DNA of 64,000 nt. It comes from Littorina saxatilis (lineage: Eukaryota; Mollusca; Gastropoda; Littorinimorpha; Littorinidae). Positions 35,510 through 46,100 of this stretch are shown one piece after another. The stretch is taken from contig NC_090249.1 of the NCBI RefSeq assembly GCF_037325665.1, positions 61,511,602 through 61,575,601 on the forward strand, written 5' to 3'. The translations under genes and the position numbers were made by a program. The notes below the pieces were generated by a model. The model searched no databases. It was not told the origin of the DNA and was given only the letters and a program-made list of their open reading frames with translations. Positions within the stretch are counted from its first letter, which is position 1. Every line of letters begins with the position of its first letter.

Positions 35510-38200
35510 CTGAGCTCGAAAGCAGCACACGGACTTGCAGACCGCCGCCCTGAATGTGAACACTGTCACTGTGTGCTATCATGTTTGTCTCTGTGTATTA
35601 TTCTTATATTTGATTTCATTTCATTTCATTTCATTGTACAGCGATTGACTCTGTATTTAGTCACAAACAAAATGCGTAGCGCCTTCCATGATGAAGAACG
35701 ACATTTGTAAGGCAATTATCATTATTATGACTGAGCCGTCCGCTATCATTTGGTTTTATAATTACCGTGCTAAGGAGCCGTTTGGTATCACATCAGATGT
35801 ACTCAGAAATCGATAGAACTGAGCCGACTGTACCAGGAATTCACCCATCAATAAAGCCAAGGTCGTGAGAAAGGCCGCTTGAATTCTGGCTTGACTTCTA
35901 CGAACTTCTGTATAGTGGCAGCCTTAGAAATAAAACCTATTATATTGCCTTTTATAAGTGACTGACCAGCAAACGAATTTGCGTGTGTTGCTGTCAGTAC
36001 GTTCGAGTTCATTCGTCGTCCTTCTTGGTAACCGTGAAGCTTTTGTAATAAGATTCGGTAAGGGAAGCGTCCTTTAGTTATATGGACCGGCTCTTAATGT
36101 GGACCATGGCAGTTACGCTGAGAAAAGAAGTGCTGAACTTAAACGGAATCAGGACATCCCCGTTCCTTCCGCAGCAGAACTTATTCCAAAAATTGGTTTG
36201 TGTTATACTAGTAGAAATTATGCCCTACGTTAATAGAGCGTGGGTTCTTTGACTAAAACTAGGCAGATGCGTTTGAGTGCAGATCTGTATGATGAGGCCG
36301 TTTATTGGAAAAGTCCATTCATTTCCCTACAAGTCACGTTCAGCAAACAGAATGATTTTACTTCATATGATATGAGGTAGTGTTTTTAGAGTCGAACTGA
36401 CCAGTCTACAACACTGACACCCAAAAAAATCATATACACCAAAAGCAAGGTTCCCGCGATTGACAGGTCCGTTATGGTATGAATTCCAAAACATGTGAAG
36501 GACAAATCAAAGGCACCTAATACGCACCTTGAAAGCAACTGTTATGCACCTATTTACACCTGTCTATTTAGCATCTTTTTTCTTTCGGAAGTGCCGAAAG
36601 GGTGTCATAAGGTGCTAATGTAACTAATTTATTCGTCACTAGTTTTTTGTTGCTGGTTTTTTTTTTATCTGGGCCTTTTTCATAGTTAACTTTGCTAGGG
36701 GAACGTACCTGTTACACAATAGACCGTGTCGTATGACTAGATTGGCCTATCTCAGGCTCTTTCCGACGCTGCACTGAGGTAGGAACTAATTTTTCTGTTG
36801 CTGCGAGCTAAGACCATGCCTGTGCCATGGTGCCACTTCCAAGCCGCGGCCGCCGCCGTACACACCAAATTATTTCAGCTCAATCATCGACGCATACACT
36901 CCAGAGATTTAAGTGCGGACAAACAAACAAACAAAAACAAACAAACAGACACTGGAGGCCGGCAACCTATAACGAAACAAGAGCGCTGGGTAACAATCAC
37001 TGACTCGTATTGATTAGCGGACACTCCGTGTAACACACGGTCAGCGAAACCGATTAGGCTGCATGTTTATTGAGTAAGTTGTGGGGAATTATTCACGTCT
37101 GGCATTATACATTTTTTTGCTGACTGACTAAAACGGCCTCACCACAAACATGTATACCGAAACGAATCTGCCTAGGGTTTTTATTGGAGTTTTTTACATT
37201 TTTTTTATGAGTGCCCGAAATAGGACCAAGACAGCTGTTTCTTCTCTTAGTCAGTGTGTCAGTGTCCGCAGTAGGGCCGGGGGAAGAAGGGGGTGGGACT
37301 AAAACTTGAAAGTGGTCTTGTCGCAAATAATAATGCCCATCTGCCTGTAGAGTCTGCGGTGTACTCGGCACTACAGTCTCTGGTGCTATCTTGCCGAGAC
37401 TTGCACCTTTCACCGCGGCAAATCCCAGGCTTCGGTACCGCTGAGGCATTGAGGATACCACCCACGTTCTGGATTCCTGATGGCTTAGTCGGTTGTGGAG
37501 GTTAATCATTTCTCAATCAGTTGCTTTTTAAAAGCTCAATCGTTTAGGCATGGAATAGTGAGAATAGATCAGTATAGTTTTACCACAGTTACTGTTATTA
37601 ACCATAGATACCCCTCTCTCTCCACAGTCTCGAGCTCTGTCAGTCTAAGTTTGACCTTGCCGGGGCAAATGACCCGGAAGTGATAGCAGACAGGAAGCGG
37701 CACTGTGCATGGAGATGCGATAGCGTGAGCTAAACAGGCCGCCTTATCATTCCGTTCCTCGTCCTCTGCACGGCTGACAGGGCACTCACCTGTAAGTATT
37801 ACGTGCAGCATTGCTCCGTGCGATGCACAATTCATTGGGTTGTGTGTGGGTCGTGTTTTTTTGTTTTTGTGTGTGTGTGCTTCCCCGCAAGTTTGTCCAC
37901 ACACACACTGTTCCTAGATAAATTGGCTCTCGTTCAGAATGTTTTGGTTGTCAGCCTGTTACTAGTGTTAGGGCTACAAAATAAATTGTGTAGATCCTTT
38001 AAATTATTGTGACAAACAACCCATCCGGTCGTCCTCATTTCAGATACTTTCTCTTCATATACACACACCTGTGGCATCGTGATCATGAGTAGGTTGGGTG
38101 AAAATTGAGATAGCAAAATCAAGACTTTTGTCCTCCTATGAATGTTGGTGATGGCTTCTATTCTATCTTTCATTTGGTATTGGTGAACTTCACCACATTA
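35510..38200. other. Unassigned sequence
   Basis: No gene recognised. About 35600-35725 looks like a LINE 3' end (ATGCGTAGCGCCTTCCATGA then AATTATCATTATTATG). About 36067-36115 carries the ATGGACCGGCTCTTAATGTG motif of the element at 9330-10868. Frames of 134 aa (37105-37509, minus) and 111 aa (37569-37904, minus) show no known motif. Confidence 0.4.
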
Positions 38201-38476
38201 CCTTTCATTTCTATTACTTTTGCCATGTTTTTTTTTAACTCATGTCTGATTTATGCTGTTTGCACCCTTATTTTTGTGTTGTCTGATTTACGATGAAGTC
38301 CAAGCATCGATTTAAATGCATGGGAGTGAACTCTAGTTACTCTAAGGTGCAAGAACAGATGACGTCAAATGATTAGTTGCTGCGTGTACATGTCAGTTTT
38401 GTCAGTAAGCATGCACACACACTCACAAACGTAATTGTATCCATCCGCATTTTTCTCAACAGTAAACAATGACAGC

Positions 38477-39035
38477 AATCCCTCACAGACACCCTCCCTT
38501 TGCATCATTACTACATGATTACACCTGCCCAAGCCACCATCGGACAAGCTACACAACGACACTCCAGCATACCAACACAGACACCCTCCCTTTGCATCAT
38601 TACTACATGATTACACCCGCCCAAGCCACCATCGGACAAGCCGCACAACGACACACCAGCATACCAACAGAGACACCCTCCCTTTGCATCATTACTACAT
38701 GATTACACCTGCCCAAGCCACCATCGGACAAGCCGCACAACGACACACCAGCATACCAACACAGACACCCTCCCTTTGCATCATTACTACATGATTACAC
38801 CTGCCCAAGCCACCATCGGACAAGCCGCACAATGACACACCAGCATACCAACACAGACACCCTCCCTTTGCATCATTACTACATGATTACACCTGCCCAA
38901 GCCACCATCGGACAAGCCGCACAACGACACACCAGCATACCAGCACAGACACCCTCCTTTTGCATCATTACTACATGATTACACCTGCCCAAGCCACCAT
39001 CGGACAAGCCGCACAACGACACACCAGCATACCAA
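38477..39035. repeat. 92-bp tandem repeat, about six units
   Basis: The unit includes ACACCCTCCCTTTGCATCAT, TACTACATGATTACACCTGC, CCAAGCCACCATCGGACAAG and CGACACACCAGCATACCAAC. Units differ at only a few sites. It is embedded in dispersed element copy B and absent from copy A. Confidence 0.95.
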
Positions 39036-39118
39036 CACAAACGCTCACATTGATACATACATGCGCACACGCAAAGGGATTATAAGCTTACATCAATGAT
39101 CAAACAAGAGATTCTTTT

Positions 39119-39744
39119 TTTTACATTTAGTCAAGGTTTGTGTGTGTATATTTGTAGAGCGATTCAGAGAAAACTACAGGACTGATCTTTGAAATTTGAC
39201 ATGAGAGTTCCTGGGTATGATATCCCCAGATGTTTTTTCAATGTTTCGATACATATCTTTGATGACATCATATCCGGCTTTTAGTCATACATGTAGCTGA
39301 GGCAGAACTGTCACTCCCTCATTTTTCAACCAAATTCATTTAAGATTTGGGTCAAGCAATATTTGACTCAGTCCGGACTTTGGGATTGCATTTCAGCTCA
39401 GAAGCTTAAAAATGAGTAAGTTTGCTCATCAAAGTTGTCATTAATAATGAATTTCTGGTTACAGATTAAAAAATCATTGCATTGTATTCCTCATCTTCTC
39501 CTGAATTCAAAAATATGTAGATATTTTGTGCTCATTTTGATCGTACGCTCCGAATTAAAGAAAATAGGTTGAGTATAATGTTTGAATGCTTCGTGGAGAT
39601 GAGCATTACCCGTCTCGGTCTTCGGGTATGGTTAGCCAAGACTATCTGACTATAGCCTGACCGATGACTGGTTTTTAGAGTTGATTTTTTAGTTTGATGC
39701 CCAAAGATTGACTAAATGCTTCTATATTGCTTCACACGACTTGC
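39119..39744 (+). mobile_element. TTTAGTCAAG-family element, diverged copy
   Basis: Begins ACATTTAGTCAAGG and ends TTCACACGACTTGCT. It shares GAGCGATTCAGAG, GAGAGTTCCTGGGTATGATA and TCCCCAGA with the copies at 41819 and 60891, but is more diverged and so older. Non-coding. Confidence 0.75.
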
Positions 39745-39775
39745 TTTCTATTAAAACCCATGTTCAAATCATTAG

Positions 39776-40074
39776 GCCTAAAAAAAAAATAGGTGTGGTT
39801 ACGGTAACCCGACCTACCCTATTTTTAGGGGCCGACCCTATAACTTTTTATTACATTTGTCCCCCAAAAAACCCCACACACACAAGAAAACCAGTGCAGA
39901 AAACGCAATGAAAGCGAAAGCGCCCGAGTCGCACACTTATTTCCCTGTCAAGTAGGTTTAATTTGTACACATTAGAAAGAAAAGTCAAAAAAAAAAAAAA
40001 AGTGATTGCTTACCTTCCTACCCTATTTTTTTTGGCTATGTTACCGTAACCACACCTATTATTTTTTTTTGCCT
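39776..40074. mobile_element. MITE with TACGGTAAC inverted ends
   Basis: The ends AATAGGTGTGGTTACGGTAA and TTACCGTAACCACACCTATT are complementary, each followed inward by a CCTACCCTATTTTT motif. About 300 bp, non-coding, inserted in dispersed element copy B. A diverged relative is at about 63085-63410. Confidence 0.8.
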
Positions 40075-40432
40075 TATGAAAACAGCAGTGATGCACACAT
40101 CATCTGTTCTCGTGCATTAAGGTTCATTCTCTTCCATGACTTTCGCTCCTGTGTAAATCCTCACACAAACACAAAAATAAAGCCAAGAACGTTGCAGATG
40201 TAAGTTATGATTTCAAACAAGCATGTTAACAAAACGTGGTCTATGGAAGGGTTTTATTCATTTCTGATGAGGTTTTCGGCGGAAAGTAGTACCGGTCTCG
40301 CTGATATCTTGTGAGAGCTGCTCAGATTCCCAAAAGGTCTATATCCTGAAGTATCCCCACCATAACAAGAGGCGAAGCCTTCAAGGCTCACGTAAGAAAT
40401 CGACAAACAGTAACACAAACTCAATCACTCCG

Positions 40433-40433
<1 letters not shown>

Positions 40434-40523
<90 letters not shown>
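40434..40523. repeat. (CA)n microsatellite
   Basis: Pure CA dinucleotide run of about 90 bases. Confidence 0.97.
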
Positions 40524-40529
<6 letters not shown>

Positions 40530-41815
40530 GCATAGGTGAAACTGTGCAAGAAAGCGAGACACTAGATCTAGATCTGTCTGTCTGCATGTAGCCTACTTAC
40601 AAGGACACGACTGCCAACTAGTCTCGGCGCGCTCAAAATAATAATGACCGAGACTTTCAGTACTTCCTTCGCGTGACCCTCTTACGTCATAATGTGACGT
40701 CAATGTAACGTGACGTCTTCAAATGTTAGAGTTTCTACCACAGACATACACACGCACAGACGCACGCACGCACGCACGCACAGACAGACAAAGTTACGAT
40801 CGCATAGGCTACACTTACGTGAGCCAACAATGATTGCAATAAGGTTCAACACTGCGGAATGAGATTACTTGAACGTCTTGTGGACATATTCAAGTGGTTG
40901 GAGAAATTCAGGATATTCATCAAAAGCATAGCTTCTGTTCAACTACCTTATTAAAATCCAAATGTGACCTAAGTACATCAGATAATTGTCGTTCGTTGTA
41001 AAATTAGGGGTGGTAGTTATAAAACCTCAAGCATACAAGTGAACTTGGAACACTGAGAATGAGATAAAAGATGAGATAACGGTTTTTAAACACTGCCGGT
41101 ACATTAGAACTGATAACACTGGTGTAATGGTGGATCATACATGAAGGTGTGTTTTCGTGCAATCTGATAACTGACAAAATGAGAGTGACGTTTTGTGGTA
41201 CATTGCGGGTCAGTACACCCATCATCAAGAACACAGCCTGTCACTGTGTCGGTACTATTAATCATATTCAGTCCCTTTGCACCTGGCATTATCGCCATCT
41301 TCATCCGTTGAGCAGCCTTGATCATTTTGTCGATTATTCTGCCAAGTTGCATGCTAGATATTTTTGTGTTTTTATAACCCACCAAACTCGAACATGGATT
41401 ACAGGATCTTTTCTGTGCATACTTGATCCTGAGCTTTCGTAAACACACGAAGGGGGATAAGGCATTAGCACGTCTGCACTTTAGTTGACCTGGCGTCTAA
41501 TCCACTAGGTCACTGTACCCGCACTACATCGTGCGTTTCACCACTGTGTTAAACTGATCAGTCACCTTCCGTGTCATTTATAAGATGTAAACTTGGAACC
41601 ATGCATGTTGAAGGAACATAGCACTGTGGAATTTACTAAATAATTATTATACATTTTGATTTTGTGAGCGATAAAGTGAAGGTGTCAACTGTCAAGGAAG
41701 AAGGTAACGTGCGAGCTTTCTTGACACCCTGTGATACATGTCTGCACTTGTGTGGAGAACGTTGAAATAGCTGTTTGTCACGGTAAATGACTTTGTGACA
41801 GCTCTGTCATCTTTT
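40530..41815. other. No recognisable gene
   Basis: Short frames only. CRE-like TGACGTC motifs recur at about 40695-40715. A 114-aa frame (41104-41448, minus) and the 97-aa frame opposite it show no known family. Confidence 0.4.
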
Positions 41816-41818
41816 TTT

Positions 41819-42610
41819 TATATTTAGTCAAGTTTTGACTAAATATTTTAACATCGAGGGGGAATCGAAACGAGGGTCGTGGTGTATGTGTGTGTGTATG
41901 TGTGTGTGTGTGTGTGTGCGTGCGTGCGTGCGTGTAGAGCGATTCAGACCAAACTACTGGACCGATCTTTATGAAATTTGACATGAGAGTTCCTGGGTAT
42001 GATATCCCCATACGTTTTTTTCATTTTTTTGATAAATGTCTTTGATGACGTCATATCCGGCTTTTCGTAAAAGTTGAGGCGGCACTGTCACGCCCTCATT
42101 TTTCAACCAAATTGGTTGAAATTTTGGTCAAGTACTCTTCGACGAAGCCCGGGGTTCGGTATTGCATTTCAGCTTGGTGGCTTAAAAATTAATTAATGAC
42201 TTTGGTCATTAAAAATCTGAAAATTGTAAAAAAAAATAAAAATTTATAAAACGATCCAAATTTACGTTTATCTTATTCTCCATCATTTGCTGATTCCAAA
42301 AACATATAAATATGTTATATTCGGATTAAAAACAAGCTCTGAAAATTAAATATATAAAAATTATTATCAAAATGTTTTTTTCGAAATCAATTTAAAAACA
42401 CTTTCATCTTATTCCTTGTCGGTTCCTGATTCCAAAAATATATAGATATGATATGTTTGGATTAAAAACACGCTCAGAAAGTTAAAACGAAGAGAGGTAC
42501 AGAAAAGCGTGCTATGCAGCATAGCGTAACCACTACCCCGCTCTTCTTGTCAATTTCACGTTCGACAGCTACTTGACTAAATATTGTATTTTCGCCTTAC
42601 GCGACTTGTT
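41819..42610 (+). mobile_element. TTTAGTCAAG-family element, near-complete copy
   Basis: Opens with the palindrome ATTTAGTCAAGTTTTGACTA and closes with ATTTTCGCCTTACGCGACTTG-type sequence. Between them are GGGGGAATCGAAACGAGGGT, a (GT)n run, GACCGATCTTTATGAAATTT and TTTGATGACGTCATATCCGG. Nearly the same layout occurs at 60891-61726. No reading frame of note; class unknown. Confidence 0.8.
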
Positions 42611-42726
42611 ATTGTTTTATTTTTACTTTTTTTGCTGTGATAGCTAGTTTGTTAAAAACAAAATCATAATACAGTAGTATGCATCTTTACATGTTTTAAA
42701 TTTGAAGTCAATGTATCTGTTTTGTT

Positions 42727-43045
42727 ACCGGCACGGTTGGCCTAGTGGTAAGGCGTCCGCCCCGTGATCGGGAGGTCGTGGGTTCGAACCCCGGCCGGGT
42801 CATACCTAAGACCTTAAAATTGACAATCTAGTGGCTGCTCCGCCTGGCGTCTGGCATTATGGGGTTAGTGCTAGGACTGGTTGGTCCGGTGTCAGAATAA
42901 TGTGACTGGGTGAGACATGAAGCCTGTGCTGCGACTTCTGTCTTGTGTGTGGCGCATGTTATATGTCAAAGCAGCACCGCCCTGATATGGCCCTTCGTGG
43001 TCGGCTGGGCGTTAAGCAAACAAACAAATAAATAAATAAAATAAA
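42727..43045 (+). mobile_element. Full-length tRNA-headed SINE with 14-bp target duplication
   Basis: The head shows pol III boxes: A-like GGCCTAGTGGTAAGGCGTCC and B-like GGTTCGAACCC. A Nin-DC-like core follows (GGTCCGGTGTCAGAATAATG), then a tail of CAAACAAACAAATAAATAAA. The target GTATCTGTTTTGTT is duplicated exactly (42713-42726 and 43046-43059). The right-hand duplicate is the pyrimidine tract of the acceptor of the first elongase exon, so the SINE landed a few bases upstream of a splice site. Confidence 0.93.
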
Positions 43046-43063
43046 GTATCTGTTTTGTTGCAG

Positions 43064-43118
43064 GGCACGCTAAAAATATTTTGGGACTACTACTTGAGAC
43101 AAAAGTGAAGACAGCAAA
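43064..43118 (+). other. Probable 5' UTR portion of the first recognised elongase exon
   Basis: TCTGTTTTGTTGCAG ends at 43063 and makes a good acceptor. The 55 bases from it to the ATG would be untranslated. If correct, a further non-coding first exon lies upstream of 42700. Without transcript data the exon could instead begin elsewhere. Confidence 0.5.
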
Positions 43119-46100
43119 ATGGCCGACTTCGTCACAAAGGCTGTGAAAGTGTATGACTCGGTCATGGAGAATGCAGGTTGGCAAACATTCTGTGTTTCAA
43201 TTTGTATAGAATTCCAGAACTTTTTACTTTTATTTCACCATTTTCTAAAATACATTTTTGCCGGAAATGATTAATGGTAAATGTTCATGATAAAATCTTA
43301 CATTTGAACAACTTCATGCTCATTTGATGCATGATAGAACATTCACACAATTCAACATTTCAAGGTTCAGTGAAGGCCAGAATTCACTGTGCCATGGCAG
43401 GATTAAATCATTCAACAGCATCGACTCCTTAGAGGACTACAATGGTTGTTGTGTTAATTTTGATGTTGCATGGTTGACTGATCTGATATGTTGCACGGTG
43501 TGTTCTGCGAGTTCAGATGGTTGACTGATCTGATATGTTGCACCTTGTGTTGTGTGAGTTCAGATGGTTTGACTGATCTGATATGTTGCACCGTGTGTTG
43601 TGTGAGTTCAGATGGTTGACTGATGTGATATGTTGCACCGTGTGTTCTGTGAGTTCAGATGGTTGACTGATCTGATATGTTGCACCGTGTGTTCTGTGAG
43701 TTCAGATGGTTGACTGATGTGATATGTTGCACCCTGTGTTCTATAAGTTCAGATGGTTGACTGATCTGATATGTTGCACGTACCGTGTGTTCTGCGAGTT
43801 CAGATAGTTGACTGATGCGATATGTTGCACCCTGTGTTGTGTGAGTTCAGATGGTTGACTGATCTGATATGTTGCACCGTGTGTTCTGTGAGTTCAGATG
43901 GTTGACTGATCTGATATGTTGCACCGTGTTCTGTGAGTTCAGATGGTTGACTGATCTGATATGTTGCACCGTGTTCTGTGAGTTCAGATGGTTGACTGAT
44001 CTGATATGTTGCACCGTGTGTTCTGTGAGTTCAGATGGTTGACTGATCTGATATGTTGCACCGTGTGTTCTGTGAGTTCAGATGGTTCACTGATCTGATA
44101 TGTTGCACCGTGTGTTCTGTGAGTTCAGATGGTTCACTGATCTGATACGTTGCACCCTGTGTTCTGTGAGTTCAGATCCTCGGGTGGCCGGCTGGTTCAT
44201 GATGGATTCTCCGTGGCCGAGTTTGATCATCTGTCTGGCGTACTTTGTCTTCGTGGCGCTGGGCCCAACCATCATGGCTGGTCGCAAGCCTGTGGAGATG
44301 AAGAAAATTCTCATCGTGTACAACTTGGCCATGGTCGGCATGTCCACCTTCTGCTTTGTGGAGGTGAGCAACGCTTCTTGTCTCGAGTGGAACCTGCTTT
44401 TAAGACCTTCACAAACCTCAGAAAATCGGGTCTTAAACAGGAGGGAATCTTAAATTAGAGGGTCTGAAAAAGGGGGTTCCCCTTTATCTGTCAAGTGAGG
44501 AATAGTTCTCTTGTCATCTGTGTAGGCGCAGGGAAAAGATGGTTACTTCTGGGTTATGCTGTATTAGTGGCATGGTATGAGAAGCGTAAATGACCATTGG
44601 TTCATGTGGCTGTTACTGAAGCCGAAATTTGACTAGTTAATTTGATAATCAGGCAGGCATGAATATCACAGAGAAAACAGAGGCTAAAATATGGAAGAGT
44701 TGTTATAACCCGCGTGCACTTTGGACTGTCATTTCTGCGAGGAGGAAAAAAGAAAAAGTGTCTGTGTGTGTGAAGTGGTTTTCTGGTCAACTTCATGACA
44801 AAAATTGTAAGACTGATGAAAAGGAATGCGGTGATTGTGTGAAGCAGTAAACTTGCTGACTTTGATGTATTTGTGTCATCAGTTCTTGCTGTCCGGCTGG
44901 CTGGCTGGTTACAGTCTCGGCTGCCAGCCTGTGGACTACTCCGACTCCCCACAAGCTCTTAGGGTAGGTAACTCTATGATTCGTTTGTGGTTAATTATTC
45001 GCTTAGAGTAACACACCTCAAGGCTTTCCTGTAATCAGGGATTATGTGAGCGGTTCATTGCTGGTATTTTGCCACGAAAAATATTGGGCAATACTGACAA
45101 TATTGAATTTTGGGGACTACATGTATTGCAGTTACTGGGGAAAGAAAAAACCCGGCAACCAGTATCATTTTTGGGGTGTTTCATTTGACAGATGTTTTTG
45201 CTCCTGGTGAAAGACACTGATTTTTAGTCCTCCTGTGGGCCCTTTTCTTTGTCCAATTTCCCCCTTTTGCTATTAGAGAAGATTTTTAGAAGCCTTTGCC
45301 TACGAGAATACATACATGTACTAATGTTTTCCCTGTTATATATTGCAGATGGCTCGTGTGTGCTGGTGGTTTTACTTCTCGAAATTCATCGAGTTGTTTG
45401 ATACGGTAAGAACAAACTTTCAATTTAGCTGAACTTGTGTTTGAAAGGTGCAAGTGGAGACGGCATAAGAGAGAGATAGGGAGAGAGAGGGAGAGTTCTA
45501 AATTAATTTATTAATAAGATGAGGGAGGAATTGTGGGGTGGTGGTTAGGACGAGATGCTTTCGGCATAGAACAGTATATTTTTCTCCAGAGAATGTTCTG
45601 GCGGTGTTTTGACATGATTTGAATTGTTTTTGTTACAGGTGTTTTTCATCCTGCGTAAGAAGTTTAACCAGGTGTCGTTTCTCCACGTGTTTCACCATGG
45701 CATCATGCCCTTCTCCTGGTGGTTTGGTGTCAAGCTTGTTCCAGGTTAGTGCTGGTTAGCTGCCCCCACGGTTTGTGTCTTAATGAGGTATAATAGGCAT
45801 GATATCGTCGGTGAAATCGTGGGACCTCGTAAGTGAGTTTGCGTCAAAAGTCACTTACGGAGGTCCCACGATTTCACCAACGATATATTTCTGTTATTAC
45901 CATTTGATAAATGTCCATTATTTTTAGGTTTCAACCACTTCTTCTTCTTCATTCATAGGCTGAAACTCCCACGTTCACTCATGTTTTTGCACGAGTGGAT
46001 TTTTACGTGTATAATGTTTTTAGCCCACCATTCAGGCAGCATACGCCGATTTCGGGGGAGTTTTAACCAGTAATTTACAGGACGTTTCAAGTGAATACCA

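Larger units (their letters stand above)
38200..40400. mobile_element. Dispersed element copy B, expanded and twice interrupted
   Basis: The second copy of the family at 5880-7645. Its pieces are separated by a 92-bp tandem array (38477-39035), a TTTAGTCAAG-family insertion (39119-39744) and a TACGGTAAC-type MITE (39776-40074). The sequence on either side of each insertion lines up with continuous sequence in copy A, for example AGATTCT before and CATGxTCAAATCAT after the first. No coding region. Confidence 0.5.

Noticed and set aside
41104-41448. 114-aa frame as a host exon
   Set aside because: No recognisable domain, and an overlapping frame of similar length on the other strand; no splice evidence.
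42727-42805. tRNA gene
   Set aside because: A and B boxes are present, but the sequence is the head of a SINE with an extended body, A-rich tail and target duplication.
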